A stretch of 64,000 nucleotides of DNA from Bacillota bacterium (GTDB taxonomy: Bacteria > Bacillota > Clostridia > Christensenellales > Christensenellaceae): the NCBI GenBank assembly GCA_023393165.1, contig JAEWMJ010000036.1, positions 20,344 to 84,343 on the forward strand, read 5' to 3'. The notes beneath the pieces are model-generated. The model was not told the DNA's origin. It saw only the letters and a program-made list of their open reading frames with translations, and ran no database searches. The position numbers were made by a program, and so were the translations under genes. How positions within the stretch are numbered: position 1 is the first letter of the stretch; each line of letters starts with the position of its first letter. Below, piece after piece: positions 15,818 through 24,829 of this stretch.

Positions 15818-17236
15818 CTACAGTCTGAAATCGCGGCTTCCGCTGCCGATGGCGTTAAGATGGCTTCCCACCAGATTGCGCACCTTTATGCTGGGTATAT
15901 TGCACATTTCTTTTGCAATCAGGCTGTTCCCGATCCGTCCGGTTTCCGGGGCGGCATAATCCTCCAGGTATTCCCGCAGCGTCATCAGCGCGTTCGGATG
16001 GCAGCAGTTCTGGATCTGCCCGCTTTTGCAGAGACTCATAAACCTGTCCCCCGTCCTGCCCTCGCGGTAGCAGGCGGTGCAAAAGCTTGGGATATACCCC
16101 ATTTCCATCAGCCATTTTACGATCTCGTCCAGGCTCCTGGTGTCGCATACGTCGAACTGCTCGGATTTTTCATCGTCCGGCTCTTTTTCCGCATATCCGC
16201 CCACGCTGGTGCGCGACCCGCCGCTTAACTGCGATACGCCGAGATGCAGCACGCGTTCCCGGCATTTCTGGCTTTCACGCGTGGATATGATCATCCCGGT
16301 ATAGGGAACGGCAATGCGGATACAGGCGACGATCTTCGCAAAGGTATCGTCGTCTATGCCGCTATCAAAAATATCCGGGTCGATATCGTCCGCCCGGCGG
16401 ATCCTGGGTACGCTGACGGTGTGCGGTCCGACCCCAAAAGCGGCTTCCAGATGCTCCGCGTGCATGAGCAGAGCCGCAAATTCATACCGGTACAGTTCCA
16501 GCCCGAACAGCACGCCCAGCCCCACATCGTCTATGCCCCCCTGCATCGCACGGTCCATGGCCTCGGTGTGGTAGGCGTAATTGTGTTTGGGCCCGGTGGG
16601 ATGCAGCTTTTCATAGCTCTCCCGGTGGTAGGTTTCCTGAAAAAGGATGTATGTGCCGATTTTGGCGTCGTGCAGTTTCCTGTAATTTTCCACGGTGGTC
16701 GCGGCGATATTGACGTTCACCCGGCGGATCGCGCCGTTTTTGTGCCTGATTGCGTAAATGGTATCAATGCTCTCCAATATATATTCGATCGGATTTATTT
16801 GGGGATGCTCGCCCGCCTCAATAGCGAGACGCTTGTGCCCCATGTCCTGCAGGGCGGTTACTTCCCGCCTGATATCGTCCTGCGTCAGTTTTTTACGGGC
16901 GATATGCTTATTGCTCATATGATAGGGACAGTATACGCAGCCGTTCACACAATAGTTGGAGAGATACAAGGGCGCGAACAGCACGATGCGGTTGCCGTAA
17001 AAATCTTTTTTGATCTGTTCGGCCAACCGGTAGATCTTCTCGTTTTTTTCTGGAATTTCGCAGGCAAGCAGCACGGAGGCTTCCCGGTGGGAAAGGCCTT
17101 TCCGTTCTTCGGCTTTTTTAAGAATCGCTTCTATCAGCTGTTCGTTCTTTTTGTTTTCCTGCGCATAGGCAAGCGTTTCCATGACTTCTTCATAGCTGAT
17201 GAATTCTTCCGCTTTGGGCGATTTCACATCGTACAT
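15818..17236 (-). CDS. hydG: [FeFe]-hydrogenase maturation radical SAM tyrosine lyase HydG
   Basis: A 472-residue radical SAM enzyme that cleaves tyrosine to p-cresol and dehydroglycine and makes the CO and cyanide ligands of the H-cluster. The radical SAM cluster motif is CVNGCVYC (CX3CX2C, near residue 95), followed by HMSNKHIARKKL. The C-terminal auxiliary cluster motif, C-x2-C-x22-C, starts at CTACYREGRTGDRFM and ends at the Cys pair before HPNALMTL, so the enzyme looks fully active. Length is standard. It lies between hydE (81-base gap) and hydF (10-base gap). The ribosome site is a weaker AAGGA. Confidence 0.96.
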   Translation of the reverse strand: MYDVKSPKAEEFISYEEVMETLAYAQENKKNEQLIEAILKKAEERKGLSHREASVLLACEIPEKNEKIYRLAEQIKKDFYGNRIVLFAPLYLSNYCVNGCVYCPYHMSNKHIARKKLTQDDIRREVTALQDMGHKRLAIEAGEHPQINPIEYILESIDTIYAIRHKNGAIRRVNVNIAATTVENYRKLHDAKIGTYILFQETYHRESYEKLHPTGPKHNYAYHTEAMDRAMQGGIDDVGLGVLFGLELYRYEFAALLMHAEHLEAAFGVGPHTVSVPRIRRADDIDPDIFDSGIDDDTFAKIVACIRIAVPYTGMIISTRESQKCRERVLHLGVSQLSGGSRTSVGGYAEKEPDDEKSEQFDVCDTRSLDEIVKWLMEMGYIPSFCTACYREGRTGDRFMSLCKSGQIQNCCHPNALMTLREYLEDYAAPETGRIGNSLIAKEMCNIPSIKVRNLVGSHLNAIGSGSRDFRL

Positions 17237-17317
17237 TTTTATTTTCCTTTCTTATTACACCCCAAAACTTTTCTTTTTGGGACCGTAAACCGGGTCAGGC
17301 TGCAAACGCCTTCCCCT

Positions 17318-18373
17318 TCAGATGTTCTTTCCGGCTTCGCAATAATGGTCTCCGCGGTTGACCACCACCTGATAACCGATCCCCTGCATGCGTCTTTCCA
17401 TGCAATGCCGGCATTCGGCGGCTTCGTCTCCCGTGCAGATCTTGTTGTCGTAAAGCAGATATTTGCCGCGGACATCTACAGGCGACAAATTGGGCATGGT
17501 TACATTGGCTCCTGCCATGACGCCCATTTCCCTTCCCCTGGGATGGATGGTGCCCAGCGCCGTGGTGGCGGGCAAAAGGACTCTGGGCAAAGTCAGCCGC
17601 ACGAGCCCCAGCATAAAAAGAGTCAGTTCAAGCGTTCCGGCCCGCTCATTTGCAAAAGGAGTCTGATGATGCGGAATAAAAGGCCCCGCCCCAACCATAT
17701 GAGGCTGAAGCTCCGCAAGGAAGAGCAGATCCTGCGCAAGGCATTCGGCAGTCTGGAAGGGAGAACCCACCATGAAACCGCATCCAACCTCAAAACCGAT
17801 TTCTTTCAGGTCATAAAGGCATCTTTTCCGGTTTTCCAAAGTGAGTTCTTGAGGGTGCAGCCTGGCATAATGCTCCGCATCCGCCGTCTCATGCCGCAGC
17901 AGGTAGCGGTCCGCCCCGGCGTTGTAATAGGCTACATAGCTTTCATGACTTTTCTCGCCGATTGAGAGGGTGACCGCGCATTCCGGGTGCGCCTGTTTTA
18001 TGCTCCGAACGATATCCGTTACCCTGTCGTCCGTAAAATACGGGTCTTCCCCGCCCTGCAGCACAAAGGTGCGGAAGCCCAACTGGTAACCCTGGGCGCA
18101 GCATTCCAGTATTTGATCCTTGGATAGACGGTATCTTTGCGCGCCGCTGTTGCTCCTGCGGATCCCGCAGTACAGACAATCGTTTTTGCAATAATTTGTA
18201 AACTCTATAAGCCCGCGAATATAAATCTCCCTGCCGTAGTAGCGGTGGCGGATGGCGCGGGCCTTTTGGAACAGGTATTCCGCCGATTCTTCGCTGCGGT
18301 TTTGAATGAGCAGTGCGTATTCGTCTTTAGTCAGGCGCTCATCCTTTTCCAATTTGTCGATCAGTTCTTTCAT
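17318..18373 (-). CDS. hydE: [FeFe]-hydrogenase maturation radical SAM protein HydE
   Basis: A 351-residue radical SAM enzyme. The motif CKNDCLYC (CX3CX2C) lies near residue 60 in EFTNYCKNDCLYCGIRRSN. HydE is needed to form the bridging dithiolate or an iron-cysteine precursor of the 2Fe subcluster. A second Cys set near the C-terminus (CTGDEAAECRHC, residues about 319-330) may hold an optional second cluster seen in some HydE proteins. I choose the ATG at 18371-18373, one base after the stop of the TM1266-like gene, with GGAGG at normal spacing; an in-frame codon five residues earlier is less likely. It is second in the operon TM1266-hydE-hydG-hydF-aspA. Confidence 0.95.
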   Translation of the reverse strand: MKELIDKLEKDERLTKDEYALLIQNRSEESAEYLFQKARAIRHRYYGREIYIRGLIEFTNYCKNDCLYCGIRRSNSGAQRYRLSKDQILECCAQGYQLGFRTFVLQGGEDPYFTDDRVTDIVRSIKQAHPECAVTLSIGEKSHESYVAYYNAGADRYLLRHETADAEHYARLHPQELTLENRKRCLYDLKEIGFEVGCGFMVGSPFQTAECLAQDLLFLAELQPHMVGAGPFIPHHQTPFANERAGTLELTLFMLGLVRLTLPRVLLPATTALGTIHPRGREMGVMAGANVTMPNLSPVDVRGKYLLYDNKICTGDEAAECRHCMERRMQGIGYQVVVNRGDHYCEAGKNI

Positions 18374-18374
18374 T

Positions 18375-18641
18375 TCACTCCTCCGCACGGCTGCCCGAAT
18401 ATTTTGAATAAACAGCTTTGGAAGTTACGCCCGGCAGCATCCCCAGCTTGCCGGAAAGCGCGCTGATTACATCGGCAGGAGCATCCAACGCAATACTGAT
18501 AATGCTGATGTTCCTTTTCTGATAGGGCAGCCCCATCCGGCCGATGATATATTTGCTGTAGTGATGCAGGATGTCGTTCAGCTTTTCCACCGAATCCGCA
18601 TTCTCCACCACGATCCCAAGCAAAGCGACTCTCGTTTCCAT
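18375..18641 (-). CDS. TM1266-family iron-only hydrogenase system putative regulator
   Basis: An 88-residue protein with an ACT-like/ferredoxin-like fold pattern (METRVALLGIVVENADSV at the start, ISIISIALDAPADVISALSG in the middle), matching the small TM1266 family that regularly precedes hydE. A NikR-like ligand-binding fold has been suggested for this family; it lacks an obvious DNA-binding domain. Its stop overlaps the ribosome site of hydE, indicating tight translational coupling. It is the first gene of the operon, about 180 bases downstream of the likely promoter at 18825-18853. Confidence 0.85.
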   Translation of the reverse strand: METRVALLGIVVENADSVEKLNDILHHYSKYIIGRMGLPYQKRNISIISIALDAPADVISALSGKLGMLPGVTSKAVYSKYSGSRAEE

Positions 18642-18824
18642 GGTTCAAAATCCTTTCCGATTATTGAAATGCTGCCTTCAACGAAAAAAGCGCCCGAAAA
18701 AGCGCGTTAAAACTGCATTTTAGTTTTATACTGCCCTTTCACCTCAGATCTTCTTTAAGTGTCAGCAACATTTTCAATTGTTTGGCCTTGATGAAAGGAG
18801 TCCCTCGCATCTTGGCTTTATATC

Positions 18825-18853
18825 ATCATATCACATTGTGATAAAATTATCAA
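18825..18853 (-). promoter_or_regulatory. Promoter of the hyd operon with palindrome in the spacer
   Basis: Read on the minus strand, TTGATA (18853-18848), a 17-base spacer and TATGAT (18830-18825) form a good promoter for TM1266-hydEGF-aspA. A perfect palindrome TATCACA-T-TGTGATA occupies 18829-18843, inside the spacer and touching the -10 box, so a repressor site is likely. A weaker Rex-like arrangement (TTGTGAT, four bases, TTATCAA) overlaps at 18836-18853. The transcript would have a leader of about 175 bases. The remainder of 18642-18941 shows nothing further that I can name. Confidence 0.5.
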
Positions 18854-18941
18854 ACGCTTTTTTCATCTATGGGCAGAATATGAACGATAAATTATCACAG
18901 GGCTTTTTGCCTTAACTCCGCGTATTATGCTTGGAAACCCC

Positions 18942-20135
18942 TCAATTTTGGGCAATCAGATCCATTACATCGCGCCGCATACTGTTTGGAACTTCTTTGG
19001 TGGGTTTGCCCATGCGGACCAGCATTTGGATAGTCTCCCCATTTGCGGCGTATTCCCTGTGTATGCCTGCATAAAGCTCCGCCATCTCGGGATATTCCTC
19101 CAGCACCTGGCTCAGCGGCTGCATAACGATGCCCAATTGATGGGCCGCAAGAATCAGCCTGCTGTAAGCCATGCCGCTCAAGACCTGACTTTCCCGGCTG
19201 TTGTCGTTTGAGACGATCATTGCGTAGGCGGACGTGCCAAGCACGGACGACTGCGTGGATTGTATAAATTGATCGGACGCGCCTTTTCCGCTGTTCAATG
19301 AAGGAAAGACGGTGACCAGGCCCTGCATGATATGCAGCATGATTCCGGAAGTTCCCTGGCCTTCCACCGAAAAGCCGTACCGGTATTTGTTTTTTTCATA
19401 TTCGTTTGGGCGGAAGATATCCGCGGTTTCCTGCATGACGCGCGGAACGCCCGCTTCTGTTACCGCTCCCTGCATCGCATACCATCCCAATCTTTCCATG
19501 TCTTCTTTCCCATCAAAAACCTTGACCGACAAGTTCCCCGCATCAATGCCTTTGAGCGCATTTATTTCCTGGGCTGTCAGCAGCTGGTCCTGATAGGGCG
19601 CGCGGTTTGTATCCGGTAAAAACATATACTGATAAAGCGCGTTCTCCACAGGCTGTGTTTTTGCAAGAATAACCTTGGCCGCCGGCATACTGTCCATGCT
19701 TTGCGTCAGGTTGTTTTCATCGTACTCTCCCTGTGGGAAAAGCTCCACGGTTGTCTTATACCCTAATTCATCTCCCGCTATAGCCGCATATTCCAAAAAT
19801 GCGCCCTGTGTAACCATCATCTGCCGCGCATAAGGGTCTACCTCAATCGTAAGCCGGCTGCTGTCGGCATAAAGATAAAAAACATTGGGATCTTTATCGT
19901 CCAGCCGTATTTTCCATGGCTGCATATTATGGCCGTTTGCCGCCAGGAGGCCGTGCGCGGCAAGCTGGATCCTTGGATCGTCAAACTTCTGATAATAAGA
20001 TTTATCCCACGGTTCGAGATACCTGGGCGCGGCAAAAACGCCGCTTATAATAAACAGCGTTCCGAATGCCGCAGCCAGGATAATTACGACGCTGATAGCC
20101 GCAACTTTCAATTTGCTTTTCTTTTTATGTTTCAC
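18942..20135 (-). CDS. Membrane-anchored nitroreductase-family protein (Acg-like)
   Basis: A 397-residue protein. An N-terminal basic stretch and single hydrophobic helix (residues about 9-31) anchor it, followed by an Acg-type flavin-fold: LAAHGLLAANGHNMQPWKIR near residue 57 (the His-Asn-Gln-Pro segment that contacts FMN in nitroreductases), then an NRAPYQDQLLTAQEI segment, and a C-terminal LAAHQLGIVMQPLSQV. Acg-like enzymes sequester or use FMN; the substrate is unknown. Start is GTG overlapping the TetR stop codon (GTGA), with GGAGG upstream, so it is translationally coupled to the TetR gene and surely under its control. Confidence 0.78.
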   Translation of the reverse strand: MKHKKKSKLKVAAISVVIILAAAFGTLFIISGVFAAPRYLEPWDKSYYQKFDDPRIQLAAHGLLAANGHNMQPWKIRLDDKDPNVFYLYADSSRLTIEVDPYARQMMVTQGAFLEYAAIAGDELGYKTTVELFPQGEYDENNLTQSMDSMPAAKVILAKTQPVENALYQYMFLPDTNRAPYQDQLLTAQEINALKGIDAGNLSVKVFDGKEDMERLGWYAMQGAVTEAGVPRVMQETADIFRPNEYEKNKYRYGFSVEGQGTSGIMLHIMQGLVTVFPSLNSGKGASDQFIQSTQSSVLGTSAYAMIVSNDNSRESQVLSGMAYSRLILAAHQLGIVMQPLSQVLEEYPEMAELYAGIHREYAANGETIQMLVRMGKPTKEVPNSMRRDVMDLIAQN

Positions 20136-20797
20136 AGATCATTTCCTCCATCTTTCACTATAGACCTTAAGAGAAACGCCGAAGCAGTCGATATCAATTC
20201 ATCCGCCGAGGTATTGTGATAATTCAGGATATATTTCTCTTTCCTTTTTACCGTATTAAAAACACCAAGCATGCAGGACCATAGAACAAGGGCTGTTTTT
20301 TCCTCATCAAGATCGCTGCGAAAAACACCTTTTTCAATCCCTTTTTTGAGCGCTCCGGTCAGATAACCAAATACTTTTTCACCCAGCGAATAACATTCCT
20401 CTTTTGACGCGTCGGATACTCCTTTTTGAAAATCGAGTTCACTGTTTTCATACTCCATAATCGCATTGAAATAATCGGGGTATTCACGGCTGAAATTATA
20501 CTGTGTAACAGCCATCTGCCGGATCGTCCCGATCGGATCATCCGTTTTTAATTTTTTCATATCTGCGTCCAGCATGCCGATGAGCAACCTGTATCCTTTT
20601 ATCATGATTTCAAAGTAAATCTGCTCTTTGCTGCTAAAGTATACATATACCGTACGCTTGCTGAATTCGGCTTCTTTGGCGACATCGTCCATTGTCGCCG
20701 CATCGTAGCCCTTGGAAAAGAAGACTCTTTCGGCAGCCTCAATAATATCGTTTCTCCGTATTTCTTTCTCTTTTTCCCTGCGTTCATTGATTCCCAT
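20132..20797 (-). CDS. TetR/AcrR-family transcriptional regulator
   Basis: A 221-residue regulator with a TetR helix-turn-helix (IIEAAERVFFSKGYDAATM, FSKRTVYVYFSSKEQIYFEI) in the first 60 residues and a helical effector domain. I choose the ATG at 20795-20797, preceded by AAGGA; an earlier in-frame GTG at 20821 has no ribosome site. Its stop overlaps the start of the Acg-like flavoprotein gene. A perfect palindrome sits at the predicted transcription start, so the pair is a self-repressed two-gene unit, probably induced by a toxic or redox-active compound handled by the flavoprotein. Confidence 0.88.
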   Translation of the reverse strand: MGINERREKEKEIRRNDIIEAAERVFFSKGYDAATMDDVAKEAEFSKRTVYVYFSSKEQIYFEIMIKGYRLLIGMLDADMKKLKTDDPIGTIRQMAVTQYNFSREYPDYFNAIMEYENSELDFQKGVSDASKEECYSLGEKVFGYLTGALKKGIEKGVFRSDLDEEKTALVLWSCMLGVFNTVKRKEKYILNYHNTSADELISTASAFLLRSIVKDGGNDL

Positions 20798-20835
20798 GAT
20801 ACCGCCGTCCTTCTTTTGCACAGTGTTGTATTTAG

Positions 20836-20884
20836 GTAAACTATTAGTTTACTTCATTATATGATCTTCGATTTTCAAAGTCAA
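20836..20884 (-). promoter_or_regulatory. Promoter and palindromic operator of the TetR-nitroreductase unit
   Basis: On the minus strand, TTGACT (20884-20879), a 17-base spacer and TATAAT (20861-20856) make a strong promoter. GTAAACT-ATT-AGTTTAC, a perfect 7-base-arm palindrome, lies at 20836-20852, over the start site, as expected for TetR autorepression. Confidence 0.7.
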
Positions 20885-20901
20885 TAAAATTTTTGTAAAG
20901 C

Positions 20902-20947
20902 AAAAAAAAGAGCGCCTTTCAAAGCACCCTCAAAGCAGCTCTTTTTT
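20902..20947 (-). terminator. Rho-independent terminator after the chemoreceptor gene
   Basis: AAAAAAGAGC (20904-20913) pairs with GCTCTTTTTT (20938-20947); inner bases also pair (CTTTC/GAAAG-like). On the minus strand a T-run follows. A second strong hairpin without T-run, GGTGC-GCCG type, lies nearer the gene at 21000-21030. The terminator may also work for readthrough in the other direction. Confidence 0.7.
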
Positions 20948-21038
20948 CGTATTCAATTTCTATTTATGTTTATTTTATGTACGCAAGACTAATTGAGCAG
21001 GGTGCAGCCGTTTTCCGGACGGCCGCACCCGCTTCCCA

Positions 21039-23369
21039 TCAATATTTATCCGTCTCAAAAACCTGCGCCATGCGCTCATCCGGCATCTTCTGCTTAAGGG
21101 CTTTATCCTGCTTTGTTTCGGCGTCTGCCGTCTTTTGCCTTCGCAGCCTGAATTGCGCGATTTTTTCCTTGAGCAATTCGGCCTGGCCGGACAGTTCCTC
21201 GCTGGCCGCGGCTCCCTCCTGCGCCGTAGCCGAATTGTTCTGCACCACCTGGGACATCTGTTCGATCCCCTGGTTGATCTGGGTGATACTGAGCGCCTGT
21301 TCTTTTGATGCGGAAGCAATACCCTCTCCCAGCTCAACGGCTTTTTCAACATTATTTACAATAGCGTGCAGCGCATCCGCAGTGTCCTTGGCAAGTTTGG
21401 TTCCAACGCCGACCTTTTTAATGGAGCTTTCGATCATCTCGGTAGTCTCCCTGGCCGCATCGGCGCTTCTGGCGGCCAGATTCCTGACCTCCTCCGCCAC
21501 CACCGCAAATCCTTTTCCGTGTACGCCGGCTCTGGCCGCCTCCACAGCGGCGTTCAGGGAAAGAATATTTGTCTGGAACGCAATATCGTCTATGACTTTT
21601 ATTATTTTGGAAATATTGGCCGAAGACTCGTTGATTTCATCCATTGAGCGCAGCATTTCAGTCATTTTATCGTTTCCGGCAACCGCTGCGGCTTTGGCCT
21701 GAATGGCGGCTTCGTTTGATTTTTCGGAATTCTCAGCATTTTGATTCGTTTGCTCGGATATCATGGTCACGGAAGCCGTAAGTTCCTCAATCGAGCTTGC
21801 CTGCTCCGAGGCTCCCTGCGAAACCGCCTGGTTCCCGGCCGATACCTGCACAGTGCCCTCCGCGACCTGATCCGCCGCAATGTTGATCTCATACAGGACT
21901 TCGTTCAGCGCATCCACAATTTGATTGATGGAATTTTTAAGGGCTACAAAATCTCCTTTGAAACCGGATACGATTTCATGCGTCAGATCACCTGCCGCCA
22001 TTTTGCCAAGCACATCCGAGATTTCCGAAATATATTGGTTCATCGACCGGATGGTGCCGTTCAGCGCATCTTTTATTATCGCAAAGTCGCCTTTGTAATC
22101 TCCCTCCATCTGCACATGGAGATTGCCCTTTGCCATTTCTCCCATCACAGCCGCCGCCTCGTTCAAAGGCCCGATCACCTGATCCAGCGTTTGATTGACT
22201 CCGGAAATGATTTTCCGGTATCCGCCATTATGCCGGCTCTCGTCCGCTCGCGTGGATAATTTGCCCTGCGCCGCCGCATCCACCAGCATGGAGGAATCGC
22301 CAAGCAGTAAATACAGAGAATCCCTTACCCGGTTGAGATTATTGATGATCAGTTTAAAATCACCCTTGTACTTCTCCGTATCCAGGACTTCCAAATCTTC
22401 GCCGTCCGCCATCCTTTCAAGGTGCGCCGAGGCTTCGGCTATGGGCAGCGCAACCGCGTTAAGCGTATTGTTCATACCCTCCACAATTTTGCGGTAATCC
22501 CCTTTATGCATGTTTTCGTCCGCCCGGGTCTTAAGCTCGCCCGAAACCGCGGCATCCACAAGCATTTGCGAATCGGCTATCATCCGTTCTATAGACGCCT
22601 TCATTCTGCCAAAGGAGTGCGATAAATTTCCCACTTCATCTTTTGAAACGATATCCAGTGTAAAATCCAGATCTCCATCAGCAAGGGAATCGGCGGCGGC
22701 AACCATCTTATTGACCGGTTTGCTGACCGACCTTGCAATTAAAACGCCAAGCAGGATTGCAACTGCAACGCCGGCGCACACAATCGCAATCATGATTAAG
22801 ACAGCCTGGTTCTGCGTCTCCATATTCAGGTTGTTTTTCTCGGCCGCCTGGTTTTCGTTGAGCGCATAGAATTCATCGAAGTCCGCCTGCAGTTGGTCGC
22901 CCACCTGTGTCGCGTCTCCCAAAATGATGTCAACAGCCTGCTGGGTGTTTCCCGCCTGCACCAGATCCACCGCGTTTAAAACATACTTCTTGTAATCGGC
23001 AAACAGCGCCGTCAATTCGTCAAACTTTGCCTGTTCTTCCTCAGAAGTCACCGTCTGCTCATATTTAGCGAAGTAATCGTCTACCTGTTTGGAGAAATCA
23101 TTTATCTTTTGTATGTATCCATCCTGAGTTTCTTTTTCATCCGTTGTGGTCAGTTTCAGGGTATTGAACCGAAGCCGCTGATAATACAAAGCCGATTTGC
23201 CGATATTGTCGATACCCATCGTATTTTTCTCGTATATTTGATTGCTGTTGTCGGCAATCCGGCTGATGTTCATGATCCCCATCACGCCAACCAGGCCCGC
23301 AATCGCCGCAACAATTAAAAAGCCCGCAATCATCCTTTTTCCGATTTTCAGATTTGAAAACCACTTCAT
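21039..23369 (-). CDS. Methyl-accepting chemotaxis protein with tandem HAMP domains
   Basis: A 776-residue chemoreceptor. N-terminal TM helix (residues about 11-32), a periplasm-side four-helix-bundle sensor (35-190), second TM helix (about 190-213) and a HAMP domain (SVSKPVNKMVAAADSL). Then come further HAMP-like units with the recurring pattern 'LVDAA..G.L.TRADE..H.G.YRKI..G.N.TL' (around 265-300 and 355-395) and 'M..GDL..E...G.F' (around 420-480). The signalling domain follows (about 490-750) with the conserved tip region IDDIAFQTNILSLNAAVEAA, and no C-terminal CheR-binding pentapeptide. It would couple to CheA via the CheW encoded next, 16 bases upstream in the same transcript. Confidence 0.92.
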   Translation of the reverse strand: MKWFSNLKIGKRMIAGFLIVAAIAGLVGVMGIMNISRIADNSNQIYEKNTMGIDNIGKSALYYQRLRFNTLKLTTTDEKETQDGYIQKINDFSKQVDDYFAKYEQTVTSEEEQAKFDELTALFADYKKYVLNAVDLVQAGNTQQAVDIILGDATQVGDQLQADFDEFYALNENQAAEKNNLNMETQNQAVLIMIAIVCAGVAVAILLGVLIARSVSKPVNKMVAAADSLADGDLDFTLDIVSKDEVGNLSHSFGRMKASIERMIADSQMLVDAAVSGELKTRADENMHKGDYRKIVEGMNNTLNAVALPIAEASAHLERMADGEDLEVLDTEKYKGDFKLIINNLNRVRDSLYLLLGDSSMLVDAAAQGKLSTRADESRHNGGYRKIISGVNQTLDQVIGPLNEAAAVMGEMAKGNLHVQMEGDYKGDFAIIKDALNGTIRSMNQYISEISDVLGKMAAGDLTHEIVSGFKGDFVALKNSINQIVDALNEVLYEINIAADQVAEGTVQVSAGNQAVSQGASEQASSIEELTASVTMISEQTNQNAENSEKSNEAAIQAKAAAVAGNDKMTEMLRSMDEINESSANISKIIKVIDDIAFQTNILSLNAAVEAARAGVHGKGFAVVAEEVRNLAARSADAARETTEMIESSIKKVGVGTKLAKDTADALHAIVNNVEKAVELGEGIASASKEQALSITQINQGIEQMSQVVQNNSATAQEGAAASEELSGQAELLKEKIAQFRLRRQKTADAETKQDKALKQKMPDERMAQVFETDKY

Positions 23370-23385
23370 AACTTTTTTCCCCCAG

Positions 23386-23874
23386 TCATTGTACTAAAAT
23401 GTCATCCAGTTCTTCTTCTTTGAAAAACTGATTGCAGTCAATAAGCAGTTTTACGTCGTTTCCGACCTTTGCAATACTGCGGATATACCTGTTTTTGTTC
23501 CCAAAACTGTATTCGGATGCAGGTATGATATTCTCATCATCAACGGTAATCACCTCGGACACACGGTCGACAAGCAATCCGGTGCTCACCCCCTGAATAT
23601 CGGTTACGATAATACAGGTCCTGTCCGTATAACCCAGTTTATCTTTCCCAAACTTGATCCTTACGTCCACAACCGGTATGATTTTGCCCCGCAGATTGAT
23701 AATGCCGATGAGATAATCGGGCGATTCAGGCAGGGCGGATACGGGCTGCATGCCTATAATTTCTTTCACATACACAATATCGATTCCAAACACTTCCTGT
23801 CCGATAGAAAACGTCAATATTTTTCCATGTTGAAAATCCTGCCCGTCAGATAGCTGCAGTTCTTGTGTGTTCAT
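23386..23874 (-). CDS. cheW: Chemotaxis coupling protein CheW
   Basis: A 162-residue CheW-domain protein of usual length. Diagnostic segments are LTFSIGQEVFGIDIVYVKEI, the Leu-Pro-Glu-Ser-Pro turn (ALPESPDYLIGIINLRGKI) and IPVVDVRIKFG. It links chemoreceptors to the CheA kinase. It is directly upstream of the multi-HAMP receptor (16-base gap), suggesting that the two work as a dedicated pair; cheA itself is not in the window. The ATG has GGAGGA upstream. Confidence 0.93.
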   Translation of the reverse strand: MNTQELQLSDGQDFQHGKILTFSIGQEVFGIDIVYVKEIIGMQPVSALPESPDYLIGIINLRGKIIPVVDVRIKFGKDKLGYTDRTCIIVTDIQGVSTGLLVDRVSEVITVDDENIIPASEYSFGNKNRYIRSIAKVGNDVKLLIDCNQFFKEEELDDILVQ

Positions 23875-24069
23875 TTAATTCCTCCGTTAAATAAAAACAA
23901 GATTGGGTCTCGTATGAAAGTTTTTTAGATAATTCTATTTTATGACAGAAATATGGCGCAAGTTTGTCATATTTTTGAAAGATTATGTCGAAATTTTGAT
24001 ATTTCTGGATATTAATTGGTAATAAGAAATTTAGGTTGAAAAGTTTTTATAAAATTTAAGTTTCAGAGT

Positions 24070-24753
24070 TTACGCTTCAAACTTGTAGCCAACTCCATAG
24101 ATGGTTCTGATGGCGGAATCAATTTTTAACGATTCGAGTTTTTTGCGAAGCCTCTTGACATGGGTATCCACAATCCTGGTATCCGCCAGATAATTATACC
24201 CCCATACTTCAGCCAGGATTTGTTCCCGGCTCAACACCTTGTTGCTGTGACTGGCCAGAAAAAATAATATCTGCATTTCTTTAGGCGTAAGATCAATATT
24301 TTTTCCGAAAACAACCACCTCGTAGCGTTCCAGATCAATCCTGATATCCTTAAAATCCAAAACTTTTGGCGGCGTCTCTTCCGGCGCTGTTCTTTTCAAG
24401 ATGCGTTTGACCCTCGCGAGAACTTCCCTGGTTGAAAACGGCTTGACAATATAATCGTCCGCTCCGATTTCAATACCAACGATCCTTTCAATCTCATCGC
24501 CCATCACAGTCAGCATTACGATGGGTACATCGCTCGTTTTCCGGATTTCCTTGCACACTTCAATGCCCGACAATTTGGGCATTACGAGATCAAGAATCAT
24601 GAGATCCGGTTTGTTCAGCCGAAATTTTTCAAGCGCCTCCATACCGTTATAAGCGGAAATCATTTTCATTCCGCTTGCCGAAAAACAGGTTTTCAACGAT
24701 TGATGTACCGATTCCGTATCGTCGCAGACCAGAATCCGGTAATCTGTTTCCAA
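24070..24753 (-). CDS. OmpR/PhoB-family response regulator
   Basis: A 227-residue two-domain regulator. The receiver domain has the acidic pair near residue 10 (VCDD), phospho-acceptor Asp in LMILDLVMPKLSG (near residue 55), the T of MLTVMGD, and K in YIVKPFSTRE. The C-terminal winged helix (about 130-227) has LTPKEMQILFFLASHSNKVL and DTHVKRLRKKLE, typical of OmpR-type DNA binding. It follows the PAS histidine kinase gene by 76 bases on the same strand and is its likely partner. Targets are unknown; the chemoreceptor/CheW pair downstream (195-base gap) could be one. Confidence 0.92.
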   Translation of the reverse strand: METDYRILVCDDTESVHQSLKTCFSASGMKMISAYNGMEALEKFRLNKPDLMILDLVMPKLSGIEVCKEIRKTSDVPIVMLTVMGDEIERIVGIEIGADDYIVKPFSTREVLARVKRILKRTAPEETPPKVLDFKDIRIDLERYEVVVFGKNIDLTPKEMQILFFLASHSNKVLSREQILAEVWGYNYLADTRIVDTHVKRLRKKLESLKIDSAIRTIYGVGYKFEA

Positions 24754-24829
24754 TCAAACTCCCCCTATAAATAAGTAGTACAATGAATTGTATTAAAAAT
24801 ACAGGTTTTTTTCAATGAGAATTTTACTC

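Noticed and set aside
14770..15828. 352-codon plus-strand open frame
   Set aside because: Antisense shadow of hydF.
16244..17965. 573-codon open frame on the plus strand
   Set aside because: It is antisense to hydG and hydE, which have complete motifs; it has no family features and reflects GC-skewed third positions.
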